Numbered from the stretch's first letter, positions 45,620 to 53,805 are shown. The stretch is 64,000 nt of DNA from Bradyrhizobium nivariense (GCF_029846715.1 NZ_JARVWW010000002.1:1-64000), one strand, 5' to 3'. Translations and numbers: made by a program. The notes: generated from the sequence alone by a model not told the origin.

Positions 45620-46045
45620 TCAAGCATCTTTTCCGGCGTCACCGCTGCTCGCGCTCTCCGGATGCACGATCACGCGCTGGATTTGGTGAATCAATTCCAG
45701 CGTTCCATCCTCGCCGTTCTCGACCGGCTGCGCGGCCTTGCCCCAGCCACGGTCGAGGATGGCGTTGGCGGCTGAAGCTCGGGCGGCCGGCGTCGCCTCG
45801 TTGCTGCGCATGATCCCGACCAGCACACGAATTGCGGTTCTGGTGTGGCTGCGCGCGAGCGAGCGAATTTCGGTCAGGGTGCGCGCGTTGGACGTCCTCC
45901 TTCGCGCGGGCAAGCGAACCGGCTCGCCTGCGCCCTCACATTCGACCTCCTCGCTCAAGAGAAAATCTCCCACAACACGATTGCAACCAGGCCCGCGAGC
46001 GCGAGCGATATCAGATAGGCGGTCATCGTCTCTCCATGAAAACAA
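45620..46045 (-). CDS. Terminase small-subunit-like / DNA-packaging protein, start uncertain
   Basis: The last ~95 codons carry a pattern seen in rhizobial phage-derived small proteins (EIRSLARSHTRTAIRVLVGIM, ARASAANAILDRGWGKAAQP). The first ~45 codons of the open frame have no family character, and a separate tiny ORF with a better ribosome binding site occupies part of that stretch, so the true start is probably near 45915 or the gene is decayed. It fits the neighbouring large-terminase fragment as prophage debris. Confidence 0.55.
   Translation of the reverse strand: MFSWRDDDRLSDIARARGPGCNRVVGDFLLSEEVECEGAGEPVRLPARRRTSNARTLTEIRSLARSHTRTAIRVLVGIMRSNEATPAARASAANAILDRGWGKAAQPVENGEDGTLELIHQIQRVIVHPESASSGDAGKDA
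45955..46026 (-). CDS. Possible 23-residue hydrophobic peptide
   Basis: Encodes MTAYLISLALAGLVAIVLWE plus three residues, a single membrane helix. GGAGAG is correctly spaced before the ATG. It lies in another frame within the unlikely 5' part of the terminase-small-like frame. The size and composition fit small bacterial membrane peptides; a phage origin is possible. Confidence 0.45.
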   Translation of the reverse strand: MTAYLISLALAGLVAIVLWEIFS

Positions 46046-46268
46046 ATGCGCGGCAGATCGCGCGACGAAGCGCGATCGTTTCGGGCGCGAACCCTATCTC
46101 CGTTCCCGGAGACCGCAGCGGCGCGAGCAAATGGCCCAGCGCCGCGGGCCGGCACGTTCGCGCGTGCACGGCCAGCAATGGTACGGACGGCGGCGCGCCG
46201 ATCGGCGCTCCAAGTTTGACGAGTGCGTGGCCGCAATGCGCCGCCGCCGTCCGATCTCAATCGAGACG

Positions 46269-46357
46269 AAAAAACCCGCGGCGGATGCTTTCCGCGCGGG
46301 TGAACCAAACTCGTCTCGATGATATCATTCTGCCGGTGTTTTGCCCGACGTGTCAAA
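46269..46357 (-). repeat. Dispersed promoter-terminator element, copy 2
   Basis: Minus strand: TTGACA (46356-46351), 18 bp, CAGAAT (46332-46327), leader, hairpin CCCGCGCGGA / TCCGCCGCGGG (46300-46275), then six T. It is the best terminator of the set. The outer stem pair is A-T here, where copies 3, 5 and 6 have G-C. Confidence 0.85.
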
Positions 46358-46371
46358 ACCTATGTTGAATT

Positions 46372-46460
46372 AAAAAGCCCGCCGCAGATCGCTCCGCGCG
46401 GGCTGAACCATACGTCTTTCGATGATGCCATTCTGCCAGTGTTTTGCCCGACGTGTCAAA
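46372..46460 (-). repeat. Dispersed promoter-terminator element, copy 3
   Basis: Minus strand: TTGACA (46459-46454), 18 bp, CAGAAT (46435-46430), leader, hairpin AGCCCGC / GCGGGCT (46404-46376), then five T including the last stem base. It is immediately followed on the plus strand by the 70-codon gene. Confidence 0.85.
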
Positions 46461-46507
46461 CGAACGAATTCGCTTTGGCTGCGTTAGGCGATCAGGAGGA
46501 GCGGCAG

Positions 46508-46720
46508 ATGACACGCGGGACTACGTCACAAAGGACTTCGTCACCAAAGACTTCGCGAAATCTTCCAGGACGCAAGCCGCGCATCGACAAGGAGCGCGAC
46601 ACGCAAGAAGCCATCGTTGAAGACGCCGGCGAGACGGAGAAGGGCCGCGATCTCGTGCACGGCGATGGCGGCACCATCGACCTTCCCACCAAGCCCGGCG
46701 ATTTGTCGAAGGACGATTAA
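46508..46720 (+). CDS. Small hydrophilic protein of unknown function
   Basis: 70 residues, preceded by AGGAGG at 7-8 nt. Highly charged and probably disordered: basic N-terminal half (RTSSPKTSRNLPGRKPRIDK), acidic C-terminal half (DLPTKPGDLSKDD). No family recognised. It lies between element copies 3 and 4, and its stop codon directly abuts copy 4. Confidence 0.6.
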   Translation: MTRGTTSQRTSSPKTSRNLPGRKPRIDKERDTQEAIVEDAGETEKGRDLVHGDGGTIDLPTKPGDLSKDD

Positions 46721-46786
46721 GCCGCTCCGCGGGCGGCGCGCATCTCGATGATGCCATTCTGCCGGTGTTTTGCCCGACGTGTCAAC
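46721..46786 (-). repeat. Dispersed promoter-terminator element, copy 4 (short)
   Basis: Minus strand: TTGACA (46785-46780), 18 bp, CAGAAT (46761-46756), shorter leader, hairpin GCCGC / GCGGC (46737-46721), no T-run. The terminator half seems to have been replaced by, or merged with, the 3' end of the adjacent gene. Confidence 0.7.
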
Positions 46787-46916
46787 GCGACGAAGGCGGA
46801 AGAAGGATTCCTTCCTCCCACTCAGATATCTGGTGTGCAAGGGGCTTGCTTCAAGCCCCCGGCCCTGCCGTAGAACCCTCGCCCCGAAGACCATCCAAGC
46901 CTCGAGGGGTCATCAC

Positions 46917-48467
46917 ATGCCTGTATTGCTCCCGACGTCCCGGACGCGCGGCCACACCAAACGGGCCGGCGCCCGCCACGCCAAAGACCACGCCGTGGTG
47001 ATCGCCGGCGGTGGCCCGACCGGGTTGATGCTGGCCGCGGAGCTGGCGCTCGCGAATGTCGACGTCGCCGTGGTCGAACGGCGCGCCAACCGGGACCTCG
47101 TCGGCACGCGCGCCGGCGGCTTGCACGCGCGCAGCATCGAGATCCTCGATCAGCGCGGCGTCGCTGACCGCTTCCTGCGCGAAGGACAGATCACCCAGCT
47201 CGCGGGATTCGCCTGGACCAGGCTCGACATCAGCGACCTCCCCACCCGGCACGCTTACGGGCTCACGCTGCGGCAGAGCCACATCGAGCGCATCCTGGCC
47301 GATTGGGTCGAGGAGCTCGCGGTGCCGATCTATCGAAACGCCGAGGTGGCGGGCTTCGCGCAGGACGAGACCGGCATCACCGTGACGCTCTCCGGCGGCG
47401 AGACGTTGCGCGCAGATTATCTGGTCGGCTGCGACGGTGGACGCAGCCTGGTGCGCAAGACCGCCGGCATCGACTTCGCCGGCTCCGATCCGACGCTGAG
47501 CAACCTCATGGCCGAGGTCGAGATGCGCCAGGACCCGGCTGGCGAGCTGGCATGCGCGCCGGCCTGGGGCCTGCGCCACGACGCGCTCGGTTTTCACGGC
47601 CTCAGCAAAACCGAGAGCGGACGCGTGCTGGTGGTCGTGACGGAAGCGACGCTCGAGCGCACCGGCGAGCCCGGCTTGCGCGATCTCAGCGACGCCCTCG
47701 TCGCCGTGTACGGCACCGACTTCGGGCTCCACAGCCCGTCCTGGATCTCCCGTTTTACTGATGCGGCACGGCAGGCCCACTCCTATCGCAAGGGACGCGT
47801 GCTGCTCGCCGGCGATGCCGCGCATATCCATCACTCCGTGGGCGGACAAGGCCTCAACACCGGCGTGCAGGACGCCGTCAATCTCGGCTGGAAGCTGGCG
47901 CAGGTCGTCAAGGGCACGTCGCCCGACAGCCTGCTCGACACCTACCACACCGAGCGCCATCCCATCGCCGCGCGCGTGCTGCGCAACACCATGGCGCAAA
48001 TCGCCCTGCTCCGCCGCGGCGACGACGGCCTCAAGGCCGCGCGCGAAATCGTCTCTGAACTGCTCACGATGGACGAGCCGCGCAAACGTTTTGGCGCGAT
48101 GATGAGTGGGCTCGACGTGCACTATGATCTCGGCAAAGGACACGCGCTGCTCGGGCGGCGCATGCCTGATCTCGATCTGACGATCGACGGGCGTCCGCTG
48201 CGACTATTCACGCTGCTGCGCGGCGCGCGAGGCGTGCTGCTCGATTTTGGTAAGGCCGGCGGCCTCGATATCGCGCCCTGGGCAGATTGCGTCGATCGCA
48301 TCGACGCCGATTGCGACGGCCCGTGGCAGCTTCCGGCGATCGGCCAAGTCGCCGCACCAGGCGCCGTCCTGGTGCGGCCCGACGGGCACGTGGCCTGGGT
48401 GGGAGATCAGAGCCAACACGGACTTGCTGACGCGCTGACGAGGTGGTTCGGACCGCCTGCGGCGTGA
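46917..48467 (+). CDS. FAD-dependent monooxygenase, PHBH superfamily with C-terminal thioredoxin-like domain
   Basis: 516 residues from ATG 46917, preceded by GAGGGG. FAD motifs: IAGGGPTGLMLAAELAL, GCDGGRSLVRKTAG, and GDAAHIHHSVGGQGLNTGVQ. A C-terminal ~110-residue domain (LLRGARGVLLDFGKAGG, PGAVLVRPDGHVAWVGD) matches the extended group that includes PgaE, MhpA and rifampicin monooxygenase. It hydroxylates a phenolic or polyketide-like substrate. It is isolated from other catabolic genes inside the accessory island, so detoxification of a foreign aromatic is an alternative to catabolism. Confidence 0.87.
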   Translation: MPVLLPTSRTRGHTKRAGARHAKDHAVVIAGGGPTGLMLAAELALANVDVAVVERRANRDLVGTRAGGLHARSIEILDQRGVADRFLREGQITQLAGFAWTRLDISDLPTRHAYGLTLRQSHIERILADWVEELAVPIYRNAEVAGFAQDETGITVTLSGGETLRADYLVGCDGGRSLVRKTAGIDFAGSDPTLSNLMAEVEMRQDPAGELACAPAWGLRHDALGFHGLSKTESGRVLVVVTEATLERTGEPGLRDLSDALVAVYGTDFGLHSPSWISRFTDAARQAHSYRKGRVLLAGDAAHIHHSVGGQGLNTGVQDAVNLGWKLAQVVKGTSPDSLLDTYHTERHPIAARVLRNTMAQIALLRRGDDGLKAAREIVSELLTMDEPRKRFGAMMSGLDVHYDLGKGHALLGRRMPDLDLTIDGRPLRLFTLLRGARGVLLDFGKAGGLDIAPWADCVDRIDADCDGPWQLPAIGQVAAPGAVLVRPDGHVAWVGDQSQHGLADALTRWFGPPAA

Positions 48468-48494
48468 CGCATGGACGTCCGGCGCGCCTTCGAG

Positions 48495-48581
48495 ACAAAG
48501 AAGCCCGCGGAATTCCGCGGGCTTGAACCAGGCACCTTTTCGACGATGCCATTCTGCCAGTGTTTTGCCCGACGTGTCAAA
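48495..48581 (-). repeat. Dispersed promoter-terminator element, copy 5
   Basis: Minus strand: TTGACA (48580-48575), 18 bp, CAGAAT (48556-48551), leader, perfect 10-bp stem AAGCCCGCGG / CCGCGGGCTT with AATT loop (48524-48501), then TCTTTG. It lies between the convergent FAD monooxygenase and AHH-protein genes. Confidence 0.85.
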
Positions 48582-48624
48582 CGACCGATCTCAACAGCAC
48601 ACGCACGTCTCCATATCCTGCATT

Positions 48625-50295
48625 TCAGTCCGGCCGAAGCAGCGGCCTTATCCAGCGCGAGAACCACTCCTCGGCTTCACTGTGCGGACTGCCTGCACCA
48701 TCCACTCCAAAGATCGGTGGCGGAATGAGATAGCTCGGCTCATTCGCAAATGGGCCGATCGGCCTGCTCGGCTCCGGCTGTCGGCCGTCAGCAGTCGGCA
48801 TGGTCCAGTTGCCAAACCGATCGTTGAATTCCGTGGAAGGCAGATAAGGGACTGGCGCACTCCCCGACGTGAAAACGCTGCCCGCATTCGACTCATTGAC
48901 ACGGGTGAGACGGCGAACCTCTTCGGGCGCGAGAGTCGCTGCGGCAGGAGGGGCCGACCCTTCTGGCAAGTTCGATGGCCGCGCAGGCACAGTGCCTGCC
49001 GAAGTGTCGGCCCAGTTTCCGAAGCGGTCGGCAAAGGTGCTGGCCCGAGCCACATCTGGATCAAGCGGGTAATGTCCGGCCAGCGGCAGCCCGAGCATCG
49101 AGGAAGCAGAATCGTCGCCGCTGTTGGTGGCGTTATCGGAAGTGTGGCTAATCCCGAGATAATTGTAAGGGGCCGCACCTGCGGAGAAAACTCCTCGGCC
49201 ATCGGCTTCCGCGCCCTCCGCCGGCACCGATTTGATGTCTTGCGCCCCGGCGGCGCCAACACCCACCGCCACACCTGCGCCCAAGCCCAACATGGCTAGC
49301 CAAGCGGGAATGAACGGAACCGCTACGCCGAGCGCCGCCGCTCCGGCCAACCACGGAAGAACATCTCGGGCCAGAGTCGAGTTATTGGCCGAATGGCCCG
49401 TCAAGGGATTTTCGTAGAACGGAAGCGACACCCCGGTCATCGGGTCGGATTTGAGAACAAACGGGTCCGACGGCGCGGCGGTAGTCGGAGGTAATTGGCC
49501 AAACTGTTGTTCATTCGGATCAGGCACCGGAAAAGCCGGTAGCACACCTGTGAAGCGCGGATCACTTCGCGCAAACCCTTCCGTTGCGTTCAGACCTGCG
49601 AGAGAAGGCGAACTGTAGCCTCGCAGCGGTGGAAACTCGCTCGGGTTGACTGGTGTCGAGCCGGGTATACGAAAGATGCTTGAGGAGGGATCGGACGCTT
49701 CGAACCTGGACCAATGCGTTCCGTTCAGGTCTCGATTGCCTGAAGTTAAGTTAACGTCAGGATTTTGAGCTATCACTTCATCTAGCAATTTCCGTCTCTC
49801 AGGGTTATCCAGGTAAAGCATCCATTTAATCAGATGGTCCTGGCCGGAAGCTGCTCCTTTTTGCTCAAGGTCTCTAATTGCCTGTAGTCTCTCCGGGTAT
49901 CGATCGCGATAGGCCTTGTAATCTGCGAAGATCTTCGCAATTCCGAGAGCAACGTCCTCGTCCGTTTTTCCGATCGGCACATTTGTGTAGAGATCGCCAT
50001 TGGCGAAGCCTATACGCATTGCATCAATAAGAGCCTTTATTTCTGCGGCTCGATCGCCTGAACTCGGAATATCTGCGATCCGATCAAGTGTTTTACAGAC
50101 GGCCTCGACATAGGAAGTAACGTGTCTGCCGGGATGAGGCGACACATTCAGTTTCGCGGCGAACTCCCGATCTGCTGGCAGATAGATGCGATTTGCGGGT
50201 GAATCGATATCGAACGTTTGCTTATCTATATCCTTAAACGCGGGGTGGCTTCTAAAGCGCTCGAGGATAATGTGATGATCAAACAGAATTGCCAT
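48625..50295 (-). CDS. Large protein with N-terminal AHH-type nuclease domain (putative toxin)
   Basis: 556 residues. Residues 1-75 match the AHH (HNH/Endo VII) nuclease pattern: His7-His8 (DHHII), Asn35 in NRIYLP, and HPGRH at 54-58. A helical region to ~175 follows, then a long Pro/Ser-rich part. A Gly/Ala-rich hydrophobic stretch at ~313-351 could cross or perforate a membrane. Unlike most polymorphic toxins, the nuclease sits at the extreme N-terminus with no signal or trafficking domain before it. The Imm11-like gene upstream on the same strand is the likely immunity partner. Activity is inferred. Confidence 0.72.
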   Translation of the reverse strand: MAILFDHHIILERFRSHPAFKDIDKQTFDIDSPANRIYLPADREFAAKLNVSPHPGRHVTSYVEAVCKTLDRIADIPSSGDRAAEIKALIDAMRIGFANGDLYTNVPIGKTDEDVALGIAKIFADYKAYRDRYPERLQAIRDLEQKGAASGQDHLIKWMLYLDNPERRKLLDEVIAQNPDVNLTSGNRDLNGTHWSRFEASDPSSSIFRIPGSTPVNPSEFPPLRGYSSPSLAGLNATEGFARSDPRFTGVLPAFPVPDPNEQQFGQLPPTTAAPSDPFVLKSDPMTGVSLPFYENPLTGHSANNSTLARDVLPWLAGAAALGVAVPFIPAWLAMLGLGAGVAVGVGAAGAQDIKSVPAEGAEADGRGVFSAGAAPYNYLGISHTSDNATNSGDDSASSMLGLPLAGHYPLDPDVARASTFADRFGNWADTSAGTVPARPSNLPEGSAPPAAATLAPEEVRRLTRVNESNAGSVFTSGSAPVPYLPSTEFNDRFGNWTMPTADGRQPEPSRPIGPFANEPSYLIPPPIFGVDGAGSPHSEAEEWFSRWIRPLLRPD

Positions 50296-50956
50296 GCACC
50301 CTCACGAAATGGGTCTCATTAGGACGTGGGCTGATGAACTGCGATCCTGAGACGTATTAAGGCGAGCGACCGCGGCGGGAATTTCGCGCGCTCGTCAAGC
50401 GAGATTGCAATACGTCTGGAATGCTTGGCTTGCAGACGAGGCGGTCGAGCACTCGGTGCAGAGAGCGCTGGTGTAGTCGCCGCTCCGAACGAATATGGGC
50501 CAGGCACTTCCGAATTTGTGCGAAAAATGCATCTGCGTTATGGCCGCCACGGCGCTACAGCACGCGATCCACTCTCCACCGAAAAGGAAGGAGCGGGCAG
50601 ATCTGATCATGAGCTAGTTTGAACGGAGCCGGCAGGCGCTCTCACGGGGGCCGTGTTGATCTTTATGCCTATGTTCTTCAAGAACAGGCCATGGCGCAGT
50701 CCTCGCCATTTTTAGTCGCTTCGGCGTTATGAGGTTCGACGCGTCGATCTGCGCATTTGAATGAGGCGAGGCTGTCGAAAAGTCACAGCTAAGCACTGCT
50801 CAATATCAACGATCGGGGGGCGACTATCGCATCGTCCCGTGAGATCAGGGCAGACGGACCGAAGTACATGGAATGTGCCGCTAAGGAGCCGCAATCTTCT
50901 ACTCGCGCTCCCGCTCGTGCCTGCGAGCGAACCGGACCTCACGACTCCAGGCCCGT
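50296..50956. other. Gene-poor gap between the AHH protein and the Imm11-like gene
   Basis: 661 bp with only short, unconvincing open frames on both strands. No repeat element copy and no terminator recognised. It may contain the promoter of the AHH gene or remains of a deleted gene. Confidence 0.5.
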
Positions 50957-51589
50957 TCAGAGCTTCGAGACGTCGCTAAACCAGATTCTCTTGAGACCCG
51001 CGGACTTGCAGGCGTCCTTCAATTCTTGATCGCATATGACGTTCGCCTCGCCATGAGCCATACGAAAGATATGCGCTTCGCCGATTGCAGTCTCGCTAAA
51101 GACCAGTTTGGAGCCCGGCAGGGCCAAGTAGATCTTCTTTCCAAACTTGAGAGAGCGAGCATCGTCTTCAATTCGGATGATCAAGCGCGATTGCGCTTCA
51201 TCCAGCGCGTCGAGGACGCGAACAACATCGCAGAGCCAATAGTTCGGCCCATGGTAGCTACCACCCGGTACTCGCACGTCACACGGCACAAACACAAAGG
51301 CCTCTGGGTCAAGCCTCTCGAATATCACCTTTGTCCGGTCCGAAATAAGCCACCAGCGGTAGTACGGCTCCAAGTCATAAGGCAAATCGCCTGCCGATTT
51401 GTCAAACATGAAAGGGGCAGGCGGGGTGGAAGCTGGAAGACGAAAAACCTCGTAGGGAGGAAGGATACTTTTGTCCTCCAGCCAATAGCCCGGCTTGCCC
51501 CCCACCCGGAGGTCGGGACCGATTTCGTAGTAGCGGCGCTTTCGCCCTTTGGATTGTTTCGTAATCGAAGCTGCTCTTTCTTTAGCCAC
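50957..51589 (-). CDS. Imm11/DUF1629-like protein (putative immunity protein)
   Basis: 210 residues, soluble. The pattern of a Trp/Tyr-rich N-terminal half (YYRWWLISDRTKVIFERLDPEAFVFVPCDV) and a C-terminal region with LCDVVRVLDALDEAQS and HIFRMAHGEANVICDQELKDACKSAGLKRIWF fits the Imm11 (DUF1629) family, found beside contact-dependent or polymorphic toxins. The nearest toxin candidate is the AHH protein downstream on the same strand, 660 bp away. Pairing is inferred from neighbourhood. Confidence 0.7.
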   Translation of the reverse strand: MAKERAASITKQSKGRKRRYYEIGPDLRVGGKPGYWLEDKSILPPYEVFRLPASTPPAPFMFDKSAGDLPYDLEPYYRWWLISDRTKVIFERLDPEAFVFVPCDVRVPGGSYHGPNYWLCDVVRVLDALDEAQSRLIIRIEDDARSLKFGKKIYLALPGSKLVFSETAIGEAHIFRMAHGEANVICDQELKDACKSAGLKRIWFSDVSKL

Positions 51590-51652
51590 GACCGAGTCCC
51601 ATTGAACATCGTACCCACGATGACGACATGCAAAGAATCAATATCGCTGCAC

Positions 51653-51739
51653 AACAATAAAGCCCGCGGCATTCCCGCGGGCTTTATCCGAATTCTTCCG
51701 ATGATGCCATTCTGCCAGTGTTTTGCCCGACGTGTCAAA
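51653..51739 (-). repeat. Dispersed promoter-terminator element, copy 6
   Basis: Minus strand: TTGACA (51738-51733), 18 bp, CAGAAT (51714-51709), leader, perfect 11-bp stem AAAGCCCGCGG / CCGCGGGCTTT with GAATG loop (51685-51659), then ATTGTTGT. It sits between the DUF4261-like and Imm11-like genes, both on the minus strand, so it could also end one transcript or start another. Confidence 0.85.
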
Positions 51740-51781
51740 CCAACCCGTTTAGACGGCCCCAGCAACTCTCTCCCTACATCA

Positions 51782-52564
51782 TCACTCTGGATCAGAACCG
51801 TCGTCACAGAAAAGTACGGGCAAGCCATCGAACTGCTGGGAGTTTTTGTAACGGACCCTGAAGCGCTCGCGCATGTTGGCGCCAAACGTATCACCGTCTT
51901 TGACCACAAGTCCGTGCTCAATCAGATAGTCGGTAAGACCGTCCACCTTGTCCATCAACGCTGCAAGCGTTAGCCTGTGAGTCTCGAACTCGATTTCACG
52001 TTCGGCAAATGCCGAGAGCCCCACCGTCACCGCGCCGATGCCGCCCTCTGATCGGAACGGCAGTACATCGACCCACAGCGTGGAAGGATAGTCTGGGAAC
52101 GGCGCAAACGATCGACTGGACATGTCCAACCATAGATCGGCAGGCCGTGCGACCTTGCCATTCCATACAACGGCGCAACATTGCGGCATGGTCGCGATCA
52201 ATGCGCCGATGACAGCAGTTGTCAGACGAGCGGCCGGCAATGATCGCTGCTTTTGACCGAGCACCGAGACGATCAGATGCCCACGATGCCGCGCCGCGAT
52301 GGCCTTGCCCTGCGGCCACGACGGAGACGCGCGCGACCACAGGCCGGGATCGTCAGGAATGCGCGCCGGCATCGACATGACGGCAACAAATTCATTGCCA
52401 CAGCGAATGAGCGGCGAGTTTGCTTGAACCTGTTGCGCCTCCTCGTTCTCCGCAGCCTCCGTTGCCAGCTCCGGATGGCGAGCGCGGAGGACCTTCGCAA
52501 CCGCCGACATGTCCGGCGTTGCCGGATCGTCCAGGAGGACCAAAGCCAGAAGCGAGTTACTCAT
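51782..52564 (-). CDS. DUF4261-like protein, putative LexA-controlled gene
   Basis: 260 residues from MSNSLLALVL. Overall pattern (LLALVLLDDPATPDMSAVAKVLRAR at the N-terminus; VSMPARIPDDPGLWSRASPSWPQG; HRGHLIVSVLGQ; CCAVVWNGKVARPADLWLD; SAFAEREIEFETHR near the C-terminus) resembles DUF4261 proteins, whose function is unknown and which often lie near toxin/immunity loci. The frame extends upstream through the promoter, but the LexA-type promoter at 52635-52663 argues for this start. A GGGGTGGCG stretch precedes it. Confidence 0.65.
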   Translation of the reverse strand: MSNSLLALVLLDDPATPDMSAVAKVLRARHPELATEAAENEEAQQVQANSPLIRCGNEFVAVMSMPARIPDDPGLWSRASPSWPQGKAIAARHRGHLIVSVLGQKQRSLPAARLTTAVIGALIATMPQCCAVVWNGKVARPADLWLDMSSRSFAPFPDYPSTLWVDVLPFRSEGGIGAVTVGLSAFAEREIEFETHRLTLAALMDKVDGLTDYLIEHGLVVKDGDTFGANMRERFRVRYKNSQQFDGLPVLFCDDGSDPE

Positions 52565-53097
52565 CGCCACCCCACGGAAATTTGGGCGACGCCGAGCGCT
52601 TCCGCTTGTCGCCCACAGGTAGAAAGCTTGACGAGAATAGAACAAAAGAAGAACATTGTCAACCAATGCTCGCTGCTCGCATCAACCGACCACGACAGCG
52701 CTGCCGGTTCAAGCGGTGTCAAACATCTCTTAGCTGGCAGGCGATACACGCGTTCTTCTGCAATCTTTCTCGCGAGTGATGACGCACTGAGCGGCGGCGG
52801 CACTTGAGCCGACGCAGAAACGTCACGTCACGCGTTCAGCGTCCGAAGCAACTCTGCCCGCACGATCCGATCTCGCTTCTGTCCAAAAGTGAACATTGGA
52901 ATCACAAACACTCAAGATGAGTAACTCGCTCAAGTCGCTGAACTTGCTCTCGCAATTTAATCCGCCAACATATCAAATGATGTGTCTCTCTCGCCGACAG
53001 AAGCGCAAAATTAATCCATCACCGCAAGGCAATTGGCATCGACCGATGATGAGACCGCCGAGATTGCTCCCGCCCCAAAAGAACGAGGGAGACGTGC
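52565..53097. other. Regulatory gap with SOS-type promoter; otherwise AT-richer, no gene seen
   Basis: 533 bp. Besides the LexA-type promoter, it holds an AT-richer part (52880-53030) likely to contain the promoter for the plus-strand small genes at 53098. No convincing open frame. Confidence 0.5.
52635..52663 (-). promoter_or_regulatory. SOS-type promoter: LexA box inside a sigma70-like promoter
   Basis: Minus strand: TTGACA (52663-52658), 17-bp spacer, TATTCT (52640-52635). The spacer contains GTTC-N7-GTTC (52655-52641), the alphaproteobacterial LexA box. Expected transcription start is near 52628, giving a ~64-nt leader before the DUF4261-like start. Confidence 0.7.
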
Positions 53098-53298
53098 ATG
53101 CATACGCGTAGACGATTCAAGCAAACCAAGAGGCTCGACGAGCGGCTCGCCGAGGAGGCCGCGCGGCTTCGCGAGGAGGCGCGCACGCTCGCGCCGGGGC
53201 GCCGCCGCGAGATGCTGCTGCGCAGGGCGCGGCAGGACGAGACGGCCATGCAGATCGACGCCTGGCTGCATTCACCGGGCCCGAGGGCGCCGACATGA
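53098..53298 (+). CDS. Small basic coiled protein, unknown function
   Basis: 66 residues, Arg/Glu/Ala-rich and helical (RLDERLAEEAARLREEARTLAPG, RRREMLLRRARQDET). GAGGGAGA precedes the ATG. Overlaps the next gene by 4 nt, so co-translated. It looks like a lineage-specific small protein; no function assigned. Confidence 0.65.
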   Translation: MHTRRRFKQTKRLDERLAEEAARLREEARTLAPGRRREMLLRRARQDETAMQIDAWLHSPGPRAPT

Positions 53299-53501
53299 CA
53301 CAGCAATATCGCGCCTACCTCGTCGGCGAAAACGGCGTTTTCCGCTCCGCCGAAGCTTTCGAGGCCTCGTCGGATGCTACCGCCCTCACCTTCGCGCAGC
53401 AGTTCACGCGGCACGGCAAGGTCGAGGTCTGGCAGCTCGGCCGAAAGATCGCCGTGCTGGAGCCCGAGTCATCTCCGCCGAGATTGCTCACGCGACAATG
53501 A
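53295..53501 (+). CDS. Small conserved-type protein, unknown function
   Basis: 68 residues (YRAYLVGENGVFRSAEAF near the N-terminus; GKVEVWQLGRKIAVLEPE near the C-terminus). The pattern suggests a small alpha/beta domain. ATGA overlap with the preceding small gene. Confidence 0.65.
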   Translation: MTQQYRAYLVGENGVFRSAEAFEASSDATALTFAQQFTRHGKVEVWQLGRKIAVLEPESSPPRLLTRQ

Positions 53502-53544
53502 TCGCGTGGCGAAAACGACAGGGGCGAAACGACACTCGGCACCC

Positions 53545-53793
53545 TCACTCCTCCGCAAGCTTCCGCTCGATATAGGCATCCACCGTCTCGGCGAACGAGC
53601 GCTGCACGCCGACCGCGGCATCATGCTGGTCGAGCGCATCGCTCCGGAGCACGCGCAGGCCGCGCCCGCGCATGCAGACCGGCGCCGTATTCAGATATTG
53701 ATCGATGGCGCCTTGGGCGAGCGGGATGGCCTTCGGGTCGCCCCTTGCGATCAGAAGGCGCAAGAGGCTCTGGCATTCGGCCAAACCTGGCAT
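53545..53793 (-). CDS. Small protein, unknown function
   Basis: 82 residues. Mixed composition, with ECQSLLRLLIARGDPKAIPLAQGAIDQYL near the N-terminus and SFAETVDAYIERKLAEE at the end. It follows a 34-codon ORF by 12 nt and may share a transcript with it. Family not recognised. Confidence 0.5.
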   Translation of the reverse strand: MPGLAECQSLLRLLIARGDPKAIPLAQGAIDQYLNTAPVCMRGRGLRVLRSDALDQHDAAVGVQRSFAETVDAYIERKLAEE

Positions 53794-53805
53794 GGGATCA
53801 GCGCC

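Larger units (their letters stand above)
46046..46507. other. Intergenic stretch holding element copies 2 and 3
   Basis: 462 bp with no gene I can support. Open frames on both strands are Arg/Ala/Ser-rich and lack start signals. The right half is taken up by two complete copies of the promoter-terminator element, only 15 bp apart. Confidence 0.5.

Noticed and set aside
46770-46916. Upstream extension of the FAD monooxygenase frame starting within element copy 4
   Set aside because: The extension translates repeat sequence without family similarity; the ATG at 46917 has GAGGGG and is followed closely by the FAD-binding motif.
50296-50956. Short frames between the AHH and Imm11-like genes considered as a second immunity gene
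   Set aside because: None has a ribosome binding site or protein-like composition.
45491-51739. The recurring element considered as a CRISPR array or REP palindromes
   Set aside because: Spacing is irregular (tens of bp to 4 kb), genes lie between copies, no cas genes are seen, and the conserved part is not palindromic.
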